The translations under genes were made by a program, and so were the position numbers. Shown piece by piece: positions 1 through 7,662 of a DNA stretch of 64,000 bases; position 1 is the stretch's first letter; the number at the start of each line of letters is the position of its first letter. The DNA lies in NCBI RefSeq assembly GCF_041435215.1, contig NZ_CP108394.1:558001-622000 (forward strand), written 5' to 3'. Origin of the DNA: Streptomyces sp. NBC_01314 (GTDB taxonomy: Bacteria; Actinomycetota; Actinomycetes; Streptomycetales; Streptomycetaceae). The notes beneath the pieces are model-generated. The model made no database searches. It saw only the letters and a program-made list of their open reading frames with translations, and was not told the origin of the DNA.

Positions 1-344
1 AGGAAGCGGATCCCGGTGGGGCCGGGGACGTAGCGCCAGTAGCCGCTGCCCTCGGCGAGCAGCGAGAGCGGGTGGCCCGAGGCGAAGCGCAGCGCCGAGA
101 CGCGCGTGCCGTCGGACCGCTGCCGCTCGCCCGCGCTGACTCCGGTGCCGGCGATCCACAGGAGGGGCAGCAGCCGGGTCGCGTAGCGGAAGCGCTGCGG
201 CTCTCCCTCGACGCGGGGCAGGTAGGAGATCGAGGTGAACCTCAGGTCCCAGGACTGGTGCCGCGCCGGGTCCTGGGTCCGCTCCCAGAGGACGTCCATA
301 TCGGCGTCGATCACGGTCTCCACGTACAACCCCATGGCCGCCAT
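1..344 (-). CDS. SRPBCC-family protein, C-terminally cut by window edge
   Basis: The minus strand reads an open frame from ATG at 344 to the left edge, with AGAAGG 7 bases upstream. The first residues (MGLYVETVIDADMDVLW after a three-residue lead) have the opening beta strand and helix of START/SRPBCC ligand-binding proteins; a later W-x-YVP segment fits Streptomyces SRPBCC proteins that continue into a DoxX-like membrane part, but that part lies outside the window. An ATG at 335 is an alternative start. The promoter region carries three palindromes (361-443), so it is probably controlled by a TetR-like repressor. Substrate unknown. Confidence 0.75.
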   Translation of the reverse strand, partial: MAAMGLYVETVIDADMDVLWERTQDPARHQSWDLRFTSISYLPRVEGEPQRFRYATRLLPLLWIAGTGVSAGERQRSDGTRVSALRFASGHPLSLLAEGSGYWRYVPGPTGIRF

Positions 345-360
345 CTCATCCTTCTCACGG

Positions 361-443
361 TTTGAGCATTCGCTCAAACCGCAAGGTAGCCCAGTTTGAG
401 CGAACGCTCAAGAAGATCGGCGGGCCGGTTGGAGCGTGCGCTC
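361..443. promoter_or_regulatory. Three tandem TetR-type operators upstream of the SRPBCC gene
   Basis: Site 1 is TTTGAGC-ATTC-GCTCAAA (361-378). Site 2 is TTGAGCG-AA-CGCTCAA (396-411). Site 3 is GAGCG-TG-CGCTC (432-443). All share the GAGCG/CGCTC core as a palindrome. Their place just upstream of the start at 344 suggests repressor binding over the promoter. No regulator gene sits beside them: the bases up to 755 hold only repeats. Confidence 0.7.
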
Positions 444-575
444 AGGACGCCCCTCACCCACGACCGCGCACGCACGCGACAGCGCCCCCGGTCGGTCGGC
501 CGGGGGCTGCGGAAGAGGAGGGGAGCGGACGGGCGCCGCTGACTGGCTCGGCCGTCCCGCCCCAGGAGCGTAAGG

Positions 576-640
576 GCCAACTAGAGCGCTCAGGGGCCAT
601 CTACAGCGCTCAGTCACGTGACTGAGCGCTTCAGTTGGCG
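576..640. repeat. Cluster of ~22-bp repeats including a perfect 26-bp palindrome
   Basis: Three related copies are seen: 576-593 (GCCAACTAGAGCGCTCAG), about 597-617 (ends in AGCGCTCAGTCAC), and an inverted copy at 618-640 whose reverse complement starts CGCCAACTGAAGCGCTCAG. The second and third abut to form a perfect palindrome at 605-630 with arms AGCGCTCAGTCAC. No gene overlaps them. They could be operators or ends of a small element; further copies lie at 1639-1681. Confidence 0.7.
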
Positions 641-755
641 AGTTGAGCTACGCCAGCCGCCTGCGGAGACGCGTGTGCCGGCCTGGGGCAACACGACAGC
701 GGCCCCGCAGGTCAGCACGAACGCCGTCAAGACGCTCCCAGGCGGGACAGCCGGG

Positions 756-1382
756 TCAGCTATCGGTGCACGAGGGCCAGTGGTCTGCCGCCCACTCCGG
801 CCAGCCCGGCCAGCCCGCCGGCGGGGGCGGGATCTCGCCGCCGTGGAGTTCGGCGGCGTCAGGCACCTGGAACTTCTCCCGCCATCGGTCTACGTCGGCC
901 TCACTCATCGGGAACGTCTGATGCGGTGCCGTCGCCTGGCGGTGCGCGATGCGGGCGAGCTGGACATCCTTGTCCACGGGCAGGTAGACCACCTGGCACG
1001 CTGCCCCGCCCGACCGCGCCAGCCAGCGCAGTGCAGACCGTTCATCGCGGTCCCAGAGCCCGTAGTCGAGCACGACGCTGGTCCCCAGCCGCAGCGCCTG
1101 CAGGGCTACCGAGATGAGCCGCCCTTCGAGCACAAAGCGCCTGCCGTCGGCCATCGAATCGCCGAAGAGCGGGACCATCCAGTGATCCGGGGTCAGCCGC
1201 AGCGCCAGATGCGTTACGGCGAGCTCATTGGCCCAGGTGGTCTTCCCGGCTCCAGGGAGCCCGACCATCAGGAGCAGGGAGGCGACACCCGGGTCCTGCA
1301 TGACAACGGGTCCGGCTGCATGCGGGCATGGGAACGGGAATGGGTTTTCGTACTGTGAATCGAAACGCTGCGACTGAGACAT
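756..1382 (-). CDS. P-loop ATPase/small-molecule kinase-like protein
   Basis: A 208-residue protein with a clear Walker A motif (GLPGAGKTT) about 35 residues in, in the style of AAA_33/zeta-toxin/chloramphenicol phosphotransferase-like kinases. A later segment (VVLDYGLWDRDERS) fits the substrate- or lid-region of that fold. Start taken at ATG 1382, where GGGGAG lies just upstream; the frame is open further upstream but with unlikely starts, and ATG near 1301 is an alternative. Stands alone between two groups of ~22-bp repeats (576-640 and 1639-1681). The phosphorylated substrate cannot be told from sequence. Confidence 0.8.
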   Translation of the reverse strand: MSQSQRFDSQYENPFPFPCPHAAGPVVMQDPGVASLLLMVGLPGAGKTTWANELAVTHLALRLTPDHWMVPLFGDSMADGRRFVLEGRLISVALQALRLGTSVVLDYGLWDRDERSALRWLARSGGAACQVVYLPVDKDVQLARIAHRQATAPHQTFPMSEADVDRWREKFQVPDAAELHGGEIPPPPAGWPGWPEWAADHWPSCTDS

Positions 1383-1715
1383 GTCTCCCCTGATCAGGCA
1401 GGATGGCCCGGCAGCACAGAAACAAGTGTGTGACTGCCGACAGAACACTGATCCGGCGGTACATCAGCAAAGGGCCGTGGTTACGGCACCCTCGGATACC
1501 GCCGCAAAGCGGCGGCACGGGTAGTCATAGCAGCGCAACAGCACATTCCTGCACCATAGCCGACCCGGACGTCGATCCGTCAGCAACCTGCGCGTCAAGC
1601 GAACCGGGCTCAGTCCTGCGGCGCCTTGAACGTGGCTCCGCCAATTCAAGCGCTCATCCGCCAACCGAAGTGCTCAGTCACAGCGGCCCGGAGCTCACGT
1701 CGTCACGGCCGTTCT
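1383..1715. other. Non-coding stretch between kinase gene and tpg remnant
   Basis: No convincing gene on either strand. It holds two repeat copies at 1639-1681 and otherwise nothing I can name. Confidence 0.5.
1639..1681 (+). repeat. Two direct copies of the ~22-bp repeat
   Basis: Copies CGCCAATTCAAGCGCTCATC (1639-1658) and CGCCAACCGAAGTGCTCAG followed by TCAC (1659-1681) match the inverted copy at 618-640 (CGCCAACTGAAGCGCTCAG plus TCAC). Together with 576-640 they bracket the kinase-like gene. Confidence 0.65.
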
Positions 1716-2163
1716 CTACAGGTCGAACTCGAGGTGCTCGATGTCGGTGAAGCGGACCTCCTCCAGCCGGCCCGCGCGGCGTCCGTTGTCCTGGAAGTAC
1801 ACCTCCTTGAGTGCTTCGGCGGCGATCTGCTGGAGCTGCTGGTCGGTGGCGCCGGCCTCCTGGGCGTCGAAGAGGCGGGCGGCGTACTGCGGCGGCAGGG
1901 CGACCGTCAGGTGCCGGAGCCGGTCCTCGTCCGTCGTCCCGATCGGCGCGGTGTAGCCGATCCGGGCGCGGGTGTCGATGACGATGCCGCCGGTGGTCGC
2001 CGCCTTCTGTCGCGACTTGGCCCGGACCTGCGGCTGCCACCGCTTCTTCACCTGGGCCTCCAGACGGGCGGCGAGGTCCGGTCGGGGCTTCTTGATCTGG
2101 TCCTTCACGTACTGCTCGACGGTGCGCCGGGAGATGCGCAGCATCTGGGCGACTGCCTTTGGT
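1716..2163 (-). pseudogene. tpg: 5'-truncated telomere terminal protein (Tpg) gene
   Basis: The frame ending at 1716 gives about 150 residues closely resembling the Streptomyces terminal protein Tpg, which caps linear replicon ends: the helix-turn-helix start KAVAQMLRISRRTVEQYV, then KKRWQPQVRAKSRQ, the TRARIGYTAP segment, and the FDL carboxyl end. The first ~35-60 residues of a normal Tpg are missing; upstream of about 2163 the DNA is the end of a pterin dehydratase gene. An extra A at the junction shifts the frame, so no Tpg start remains. Taken as a remnant left by recombination; it suggests linear-replicon or subtelomeric ancestry of this DNA. Confidence 0.8.
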
Positions 2164-2479
2164 CGTTGAGCGGCACAGCCCCATGAGCCGCAGCAATCGC
2201 GTCGATCCGTTGGGCGAGGTCGAAGTCCGCGACGGTCAGCCTGTGCCCGGCGTCGTGCGTGGTGATCCCGAACCAGACCTTCCCCCACCGCAGATCGATG
2301 TCCGTGTGGTGGCTGATCAGCCGCTCGACGTCCGCCACGTGCACGATCATCGCGACCCCGCCGTGATACCTGATCGCGTACGAGCGGGTGATCCCGTCCC
2401 CCTTCCGTCGCCAGCCCGGCACTGCGGCCAGGGCCGTCGCGATCTCGTCCTCGGTCAGCGGCACCGGTACCTCTGCCAC
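2105..2479 (-). CDS. 4a-hydroxytetrahydrobiopterin dehydratase, 3' end fused to tpg debris
   Basis: Starts at GTG 2479 with AGGGAG 6 bases upstream. Residues 1-100 are a complete pterin-4a-carbinolamine dehydratase, which recycles the pterin cofactor of aromatic amino acid hydroxylases: it has the HHTDIDLRWGKVW active-site motif and the THDAGHRLTVADFDLA helix. The normal end (about IDAIAAAHGAV, near 2170) runs on into the tpg remnant in another frame, adding about 20 unrelated residues before a stop at 2105. The fold should be intact, so the protein may be active. Lies 9 bases downstream of a broken regulator gene. Confidence 0.8.
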   Translation of the reverse strand: MAEVPVPLTEDEIATALAAVPGWRRKGDGITRSYAIRYHGGVAMIVHVADVERLISHHTDIDLRWGKVWFGITTHDAGHRLTVADFDLAQRIDAIAAAHGAVPLNDQRQSPRCCASPGAPSSST

Positions 2480-2488
2480 GTCGGCTCC

Positions 2489-3615
2489 CTACGGTCGCGG
2501 GCGCCAGGACCTCGGCAAGGTCCCGGCCGACCGGGTCTCGACGGCGATGTCCGCCACCGTGCGGGCGATCTCCAGTGCCTGGTCCGGCTCGCCCGCGCCG
2601 GCCGCCGCGGTGGCGTGGCGGGCGAGGTACACGCCGCGGTCACGGCGCGCAGTCTCGGGGACGACGTCGAGGGCTTGGCCCCACAGGGAGACTGCCTCGA
2701 CGCCGAGGCCGAGCCTGCCGTAGCAGGTGGCGCGCTGCACTTCGAGGTAGCCGGGCGTACGCCTGTATGCGTTGCCCCACGGAAGGTCGTCGTCGACCTG
2801 GGCGAGGAGTCCGTCCGCTTCGTCGATCAGCCGGTCTACGGCGTCCCGGTCGTGGGTGAGGCTGACTCCGTGGGCCTGCTGCTGCATGGCCATGATGCGG
2901 ACCTTCGGCACCAGGCGGTGCGAGTCCTCCAGCGCGGCCTCGCACAGGTCGATGACTGCGTGCCCGTCGCCGAGGTCGGTGCGTACCTGGGCCAAGTTGA
3001 CGAGGGAGTAGCCGATCAGGCCAGCCAGCCGACGAGGGCGGCGTACACGGCCCCGACCCGGAGGAGGCCGCGGCGGGTCTCCCCCTTCACGGAGCGCACG
3101 AGCTTGTCGAGCAGCTGATACTGCGCGGAGACGGTGCCGATCAGGTCGTGCGGGCCGAGGAACATGTCCGCCCGGTAGTGGCCTTCCAACTGGGTCTGGA
3201 AGTAGTCGATCAGGGCAGGGTCGACGTGCTGCGGCGCGACCGGGCCCGCGACGAGAGCTGACGCGGTGACCGAGGCGAATGCGCGGCGCTTCACCTGCTC
3301 CTCTTCGTGGTGCTCGGGTCGGATCCATCCGGGCGGGGTGGTGAATCCGAGGTCTTCGGGCCAACTGCCGAGCGCGTCGTGGATGACGATGGCGGTCTCC
3401 TCCGGAGGCCAGCCGGGGCGGTCGCCCTCCCACCGTCGCCACGTGCGCGGGGACACCGTGAAGTGGGGGTCGTCGAGGAGCCGTTGCCCGTGCTCGGTGA
3501 GCCGGGCGGCGGCTTGCTCCATGGTCCGCCAGCCCGTCCGTAGCCGTGCGGCCCTCAGCGCATCGTTGCGGCCCACCTGTCCAGTCTGGGTGTCATCGCG
3601 TCGTCTCCCGGCCAT
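2489..3615 (-). pseudogene. XRE/TPR-type transcriptional regulator, internally deleted and frameshifted
   Basis: The first part (start near 3615) is a helix-turn-helix regulator: DALRAARLRTGWRTMEQAAARL, then RTWRRWEGDRPGWPP. The second part, in another frame below about 3025, has TPR-like helices (GYSLVNLAQVRTDLGDG, LPWGNAYRRTPGYLEVQRA). At the join the strand reads GGCTGGCTGGC and the first frame stops after VYAALVGWLA. Relatives have roughly 30 more residues here, so I infer a deletion between short repeats plus frameshift. The last residues also look shortened against the dehydratase gene. Confidence 0.65.
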
Positions 3616-3690
3616 GGCCGCCACGTGGCCACGGATGGCCACGGCACGACCTATTTGCGTCTGTGCGTGTCAGCCCATCATCCAACTGTG

Positions 3691-4001
3691 ATGACGGCAC
3701 GTACACGGAACGCGACGGTAAGCCTCCCATCGGGGAGGCTGGTGGAGGTCGGGCGGATGAGGCAACAGACGATGCCCGAGCCGCCGGTCACTGTCGGTCT
3801 CCCCCTGGCCCTCGGCATCTGGGGCGCCCTCGCCGGAGCGGGCGGGGCGATCAGCCGACACCACCCTACGACTGCGGAGTGTGCGTCGCGCTGGTCAAGG
3901 AGCGGACCGAGGCCAAGGGCCGGGGTGACGGGTCGCGGGTCTCGGACCGCAACGTGGAGATCCGCAACCACCACCCGGCCCGCCGGAAGCGTCGGCGGTG
4001 A
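3691..4001 (+). pseudogene. Small conserved Streptomyces protein, broken
   Basis: Downstream of ATG 3691 a short frame reads MTARTRNATVSLPSGRLVEV. From about 3872, in a different frame, the sequence YDCGVCVALVKERTEAKGRG then SDRNVEIRNH resembles the C-terminal end of small CxxC-containing proteins often found beside XRE regulators. The two halves are out of frame, and the stop at 4001 abuts the cut end of the HEAT gene. Divergent from the broken XRE gene, as such pairs usually are. Identification from memory, weak. Confidence 0.35.
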
Positions 4002-4779
4002 CCGTGGATACCGGCGGGGTCGGTGCGATCGGCCGCACGGGTAGGGCGTGGGCAGTCTCGCGCAGCAGGCCGACGGCGACCGGCACGGCGTCCTCACCGA
4101 TCTCATCCGGGGTGCAACGGGCCCGCTGGACCACGGCTGCGAGCCGGGTCACCGGGCCCCGGGCCGGGTCGGCGGCGAGCCCGGAGAGCCAGCCCATCAC
4201 CTGTTGCGAGGCCGCTGGCAGGCGCATTGCCAGGGTGGCCGCCGCCTCCATGATCCTCAGCCGCGCCTCGATGTCGCGCTCGGCGGCCAGCCGCTCGCGC
4301 AGCACGGCGGCGGCCAGGTCGGCGTCATCGTCGAGGAAGAGTCCGAGCCCGCCGATCGCGGCCAGGCGCACGTCCGGGTCGGGGTCGCGGGCGAGTTCGG
4401 CGAACTGCGCTCCCCGCTCGCGCAGGAAGGCGACGGCCTGCCCGCAGCCCATCGGTGGGTAGTACTCGATCTCGGTGCCGTCGTCCTCGAAGCCCAGGTC
4501 GAGGGACTCCCGGCCGATGCTGACCAGCAGCGCGACGACGGCGGCCCGCTCAGGCGTGGTGCCGTCGGCAGCCAGCTCGAACAGGAAGGGCAGGCTGGCT
4601 GCCGTCGACGGGTACACGCTGCCCTGGTGGTGGACCGCGCCGTAGAAGCGGTCGAGGGCCTTGCGGCGTTCCTCGGTGTGCGGGGAGCGCAGCGCCCACA
4701 GCAGTGCTGGCACCTCCTCGGCGGTGCCATACGCGTGCTCCATCGATGCCCAGTCGATGTCCTCAAGTCCCTCGAACAT
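3895..4779 (-). pseudogene. HEAT-repeat protein with truncated 3' end
   Basis: From ATG 4779 the frame gives MFEGLEDIDWASMEHAYG, then paired helices typical of HEAT/PBS-lyase repeats (PDVRLAAIGGLGLFLDDDAD; IEARLRIMEAAATLAMRL). This N-terminal arrangement is common in Streptomyces proteins of unknown role. After about residue 250 (near 4025) the sequence turns to low-complexity Gly/Pro/Arg with no helices, where the DNA runs into the opposite-strand fragment ending at 4001. I read this as loss of the natural 3' end. ATG 4788 is an alternative start. Confidence 0.6.
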
Positions 4780-4917
4780 GATCCGAACCATGCCAGGCGG
4801 CCTTGACAGCAAGGGCCGTTCCAGGCGCAGGGCCGCAGGACGCCATCAGCGCGGCCAGGACCGAAGGGGCGAGGCGTGCTGCGCGGGATCACGGCAAGCG
4901 GTCGGCCCTTCGCACCC

Positions 4918-5103
4918 TTACAGGGCGGTGGAGGGAGCCGTCGGGCCCGGGACGTTGCGCGGTGTGCTCAGGGAGGATTCGGGCGCCTGGCGCAGGACGC
5001 GGGCCAAGTCGTGTCGTATGCGTTCGGCTTCGCCCCGTACCTGGGCGGGGACGTCGCCGCGCTCGGCGACGAGTCGGCTGAAGATGGGTGTCTCCTGGAA
5101 CAC
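4918..5103 (-). CDS. Short hypothetical protein
   Basis: GTG 5103 opens a 61-codon frame beginning MFQETPIFSRLVAERGDVPA and continuing in amphipathic helices with good GC3 bias to about residue 40. It resembles the ends of small Streptomyces proteins I cannot name. The last 15 residues are Pro/Thr-rich and may be past a junction. It could also be a fragment. Confidence 0.35.
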   Translation of the reverse strand: MFQETPIFSRLVAERGDVPAQVRGEAERIRHDLARVLRQAPESSLSTPRNVPGPTAPSTAL

Positions 5104-5189
5104 GGCGGGATCTGCTCTCTCTGTCGGGACTTCCGGGCAGCGGTGCGGGCCGGTGGGTGGGTTACAACTGCGGGTCGAGGCCGATAGCG

Positions 5190-5419
5190 GGCCACACCCG
5201 GCACCCTATGGCGGGGCACTGACAGCGCGGATCACCTTGCGCGTGCACTCCGCGCTCGACGCGGTCGGGCTGACCGCGTCGGTCGCACGGGAACTCGACG
5301 AAGCCGACCTGAGCTGCAATGTCGTCGCCGGTTTCCACCACGACCACCTGTTCGTTCCGTACCAGCACACCGACCGGGCGGTGGCCCTCCTGGAGGATCT
5401 CGCGCGGCGCTCCGTTTGA
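5190..5419 (+). pseudogene. 5'-truncated ACT-domain (ACT_7-type) protein
   Basis: The frame ending at 5419 carries a C-terminal ACT-type domain: ALTARITLRVHSALDAVGLT, ELDEADLSCNVVAGFHHDHL, then FVPYQHTDRAVALLEDLA. Family members have a second ACT domain before this, which is missing, and no start precedes the fold. Probably a remnant left by a deletion whose left edge is near 5190. Confidence 0.6.
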
Positions 5420-5449
5420 GGCCCGGCCCCGCCGCGTCTCCGTTCCGGC

Positions 5450-5555
5450 GCGCGCACTCTGGTGGCCACCGCCGGTGCCGACCGGATCCTCTTCGGCACC
5501 GACTGGCCGACCGCATCCGCCGACATCATCACCGACTTCACGGTGCCTGCCCCTG
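5450..5555 (+). pseudogene. Amidohydrolase C-terminal fragment
   Basis: About 30 residues reading VATAGADRILFGTDWP then SADIITDFT match the metal-ligand Asp strand of TIM-barrel amidohydrolases (compare GADHILFGTDYP in the intact gene at 8788-9774). Nothing before or after continues the fold. A relic. Confidence 0.5.
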
Positions 5556-5700
5556 AGGCGCGCCTAGCTTGTCGGCCCCTCCATAGCTGCTGCCCCGGCT
5601 CAGGCAGCACGGCTCGATCAGCGGGGCCGTGGTCTGGTTTGTGACTGTTCGCGATGTTGGCGGTTGAGCGGGTGCGCCTGGCTGGTCACGGCGTTTGTGT

Positions 5701-5742
5701 TCACCGCAGTTGGCGAGTGCAGTTCACGGTAGTTGGCGAGTC
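5701..5742 (+). repeat. Tandem 23-bp repeat, two copies
   Basis: TTCACCGCAGTTGGCGAGT (5701-5719) and TTCACGGTAGTTGGCGAGT (5724-5742). The core CAGTTGGCGAGT also occurs at 632-643, and an inverted relative sits at 7341-7358, on the other side of the tetR/membrane-gene pair. Confidence 0.7.
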
Positions 5743-5825
5743 CGTGGCCGAAGCAGCCGGTTCCGCGAGGTCTGGGCGGGAGATGCTCGGTGAAGGCGTC
5801 GCGTGCGATGCCGTACGACGCCCCT

Positions 5826-6563
5826 TCACCGAGGACAGGGCCCGTGGGCTGCTGCTGACCGACTTGACCGATGGGGATTCGGGTCGGTCTGTACGGCGAG
5901 TTCCTGCTCCAGGCCGTCGAGGAGGGCTTGGAGGCCGAACTCGAAGGTCTTGTCGGGAGCGGCGGCGTAGTCGGCAGCCGCCTGGGTGTCCAGCCGGGCG
6001 CGCAGGCGCGGATAGCGCATGGCGATCTCCTGCGCCTTGGTCATGGCGTGTTGGAACTGCTCTTCGGCGGTGCTGTGGGCCTCGTTGAGTTTGCGTGTGA
6101 GTGAGGCGGTCGCGGCGACGCCGGCCGCGTTGCCGAGGACGTAGGTGAAGACGGCGGCCGCGGCCTGGTCGGCCTGGGCGCCGGTGAAGCCGGCAAATTC
6201 GTAGACGGCGAGGCTGTGGTCGTCGTGGCGGGCCTTGCCCTCGCCGTAGACGACGTGTGCGGCGAAGACCTGCACCAGCCATGGGTGCCGGGTGAACATC
6301 GCGTACAGGTCGGTGGCCATGGCGGTGGCCGCGGTGCGCCAGTCGACCGCATCAAGGTCGGGCAGCGTGAGCTCGCTCCACACCTGGTCGGTGGCGAGCA
6401 GGACGAGGTTGTCCTTGTTCTTGACGTGCCAGTACATGGCCGTGGCGGCGGAGTTGAGCCGGTTGCCCAAGGCGCGCATGTTGAGCCCCTCGAGGCCCTC
6501 GGCGTCCAGGAGCTCGACGGCGGTGCGGACGATCTGGTCCCGGGTGAGGGTGTCGCGTGCCAT
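5826..6563 (-). CDS. TetR-family repressor, class with tetracycline-repressor-like C-terminal domain
   Basis: 245 residues. The N-terminal helix-turn-helix (MRALGNRLNSAATAMYWHVK, about residues 28-47) is typical of TetR proteins; the rest is helical and matches the TetR_C_1 ligand-binding type. The tail after about residue 225 is Arg/Ser-rich. Divergent from the membrane-protein gene at 6684, with three matching operators between the two starts, so it very probably represses both itself and that gene. Inducer unknown. Confidence 0.88.
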   Translation of the reverse strand: MARDTLTRDQIVRTAVELLDAEGLEGLNMRALGNRLNSAATAMYWHVKNKDNLVLLATDQVWSELTLPDLDAVDWRTAATAMATDLYAMFTRHPWLVQVFAAHVVYGEGKARHDDHSLAVYEFAGFTGAQADQAAAAVFTYVLGNAAGVAATASLTRKLNEAHSTAEEQFQHAMTKAQEIAMRYPRLRARLDTQAAADYAAAPDKTFEFGLQALLDGLEQELAVQTDPNPHRSSRSAAAHGPCPR

Positions 6564-6581
6564 GGCTCCACCGTACTCAGC

Positions 6582-6669
6582 ACTTGCACAAAGTTCAAGA
6601 AAGCACTTGCACGCTGTTCAAGTCTGGGCTTAACGTCTCCCAAGCCAGCCAGTTGAACTAAGTGCAAGT
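6582..6669. promoter_or_regulatory. Three operators between tetR and the membrane-protein gene
   Basis: ACTTGCACAAAGTTCAAG (6582-6599), ACTTGCACGCTGTTCAAGT (6605-6623), and in reverse AGTTGAACTAAGTGCAAGT (6651-6669). Shared form ACTTGCAC-N3-GTTCAAGT, a near-palindrome. The third lies 14 bases before the GTG at 6684 and the first 18 bases before the tetR start. Confidence 0.8.
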
Positions 6670-6683
6670 CCAGGGAGAGCCCC

Positions 6684-7202
6684 GTGAACACCTTCGCCGC
6701 CGTCATGCAGTTGCTCGTCGCCGCCGCCTTCATCAGCATCCCGCTGGTCCGCCACCGTTTCGGCCCTGCCGCGAAGGCCGCCGCAGTGGCCGAGCTCCGC
6801 CGCCAGAACGTCCGCCCGGAGGTGCTGGAGGAGAACAGGCTCCGGTTCGACGCCGGCGGTCACGAGACCGCGGCACCGGTGGCCGTGGCCGCCGTGATGA
6901 CCGCCACCGCCGCCGTGAACTTCGCGGGCGCCGACCTGGCCCAGCTGCTGACCTGGATATTCTCCTCGCTGGTGCTGCTGATGAACGCGGTGATCGTCTA
7001 CAGCAACCTCACCGCGGTGAAGTCCGTGGAGGCCGCCTTCCGCCGCAAGGACGACCCGGAGCTGGCACGCGTCGAAGTCGAGCCTTTCCTCCAGGCCGCC
7101 GAGGACGCCTTCCCCCACTGGGTGCGCGCCCAGACCTACCTGCGCAACACCGTGGTCTTCGGCGGCTCCGCCGTCGCGCTGGTCGCCGTCTCCCTTATCT
7201 GA
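6684..7202 (+). CDS. Uncharacterised integral membrane protein
   Basis: 172 residues from GTG 6684, preceded by AGGGAG at suitable spacing. Four hydrophobic stretches are visible: about residues 5-22, 67-80, 84-108 and 152-171, separated by charged loops, the longest (110-148) facing one side. I do not recognise the family. It is the only target beside the divergent TetR gene and its operators, so it is probably induced by a small molecule, perhaps as an export or stress function. Confidence 0.8.
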   Translation: MNTFAAVMQLLVAAAFISIPLVRHRFGPAAKAAAVAELRRQNVRPEVLEENRLRFDAGGHETAAPVAVAAVMTATAAVNFAGADLAQLLTWIFSSLVLLMNAVIVYSNLTAVKSVEAAFRRKDDPELARVEVEPFLQAAEDAFPHWVRAQTYLRNTVVFGGSAVALVAVSLI

Positions 7203-7340
7203 CAACGCGTATGGAGTACGGCCTTCGCGGCGATGTGGTCGCAGCGAAGGCCTGCGCCGTTCTCCGGCCGCATGCGCCCAGACCGACGAGGAGGCCGCTG
7301 CCCACAACCCGCACACCGGCCCCACTCGTCCGCTGCCCGG

Positions 7341-7358
7341 CTCGCCAACTGCATGAAC
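7341..7358 (-). repeat. Inverted copy of the CAGTTGGCGAG repeat
   Basis: CTCGCCAACTGCATGAAC. Its reverse complement GTTCATGCAGTTGGCGAG differs from the 5700-5718 copy by one missing base and one substitution. Placed after the membrane-protein gene, it mirrors the copies placed after tetR. Confidence 0.55.
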
Positions 7359-7496
7359 ATCCGCCGGCTGTCGCGAACAGTCACACGCAGTAGGCCCCGC
7401 CGCGCTCCCGACTCCGATCCGGGTTATCCACAGGCCAAACGCGATCGGCGGTTCCTTCGTACGCTGCTGCCCAAGTCGATCACACGGGGGCGCGGG

Positions 7497-7658
7497 ATGC
7501 GGTACAGCGTGGTGGTGGAGGAACTCGCGGTCGAGGTCATGGCGCAACTGCCGGACGACCAGGCCCGCAGGGAGGTGACGGCACTGTTCCTGGAGGTCCT
7601 CGGCCCCTCGGCCGAGGCCTACTACGACGAGGCGGTCGGCCCGCGCCCCTTCGCGTAG
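7497..7658 (+). CDS. Small hypothetical protein
   Basis: 53 residues from ATG 7497; GGGGGCGCGGG precedes it. Acidic and helical (VVEELAVEVMAQLPDDQARR). Ends 4 bases before the convergent IclR gene. No family recognised; loosely like the start of RelE-type proteins but far too short to say. Confidence 0.4.
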   Translation: MRYSVVVEELAVEVMAQLPDDQARREVTALFLEVLGPSAEAYYDEAVGPRPFA

Positions 7659-7662
7659 GGCT

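Noticed and set aside
7424..7432. TTATCCACA, a perfect DnaA-box sequence
   Set aside because: Only one box, no cluster, no AT-rich unwinding region and no dnaA/dnaN nearby; not an origin.
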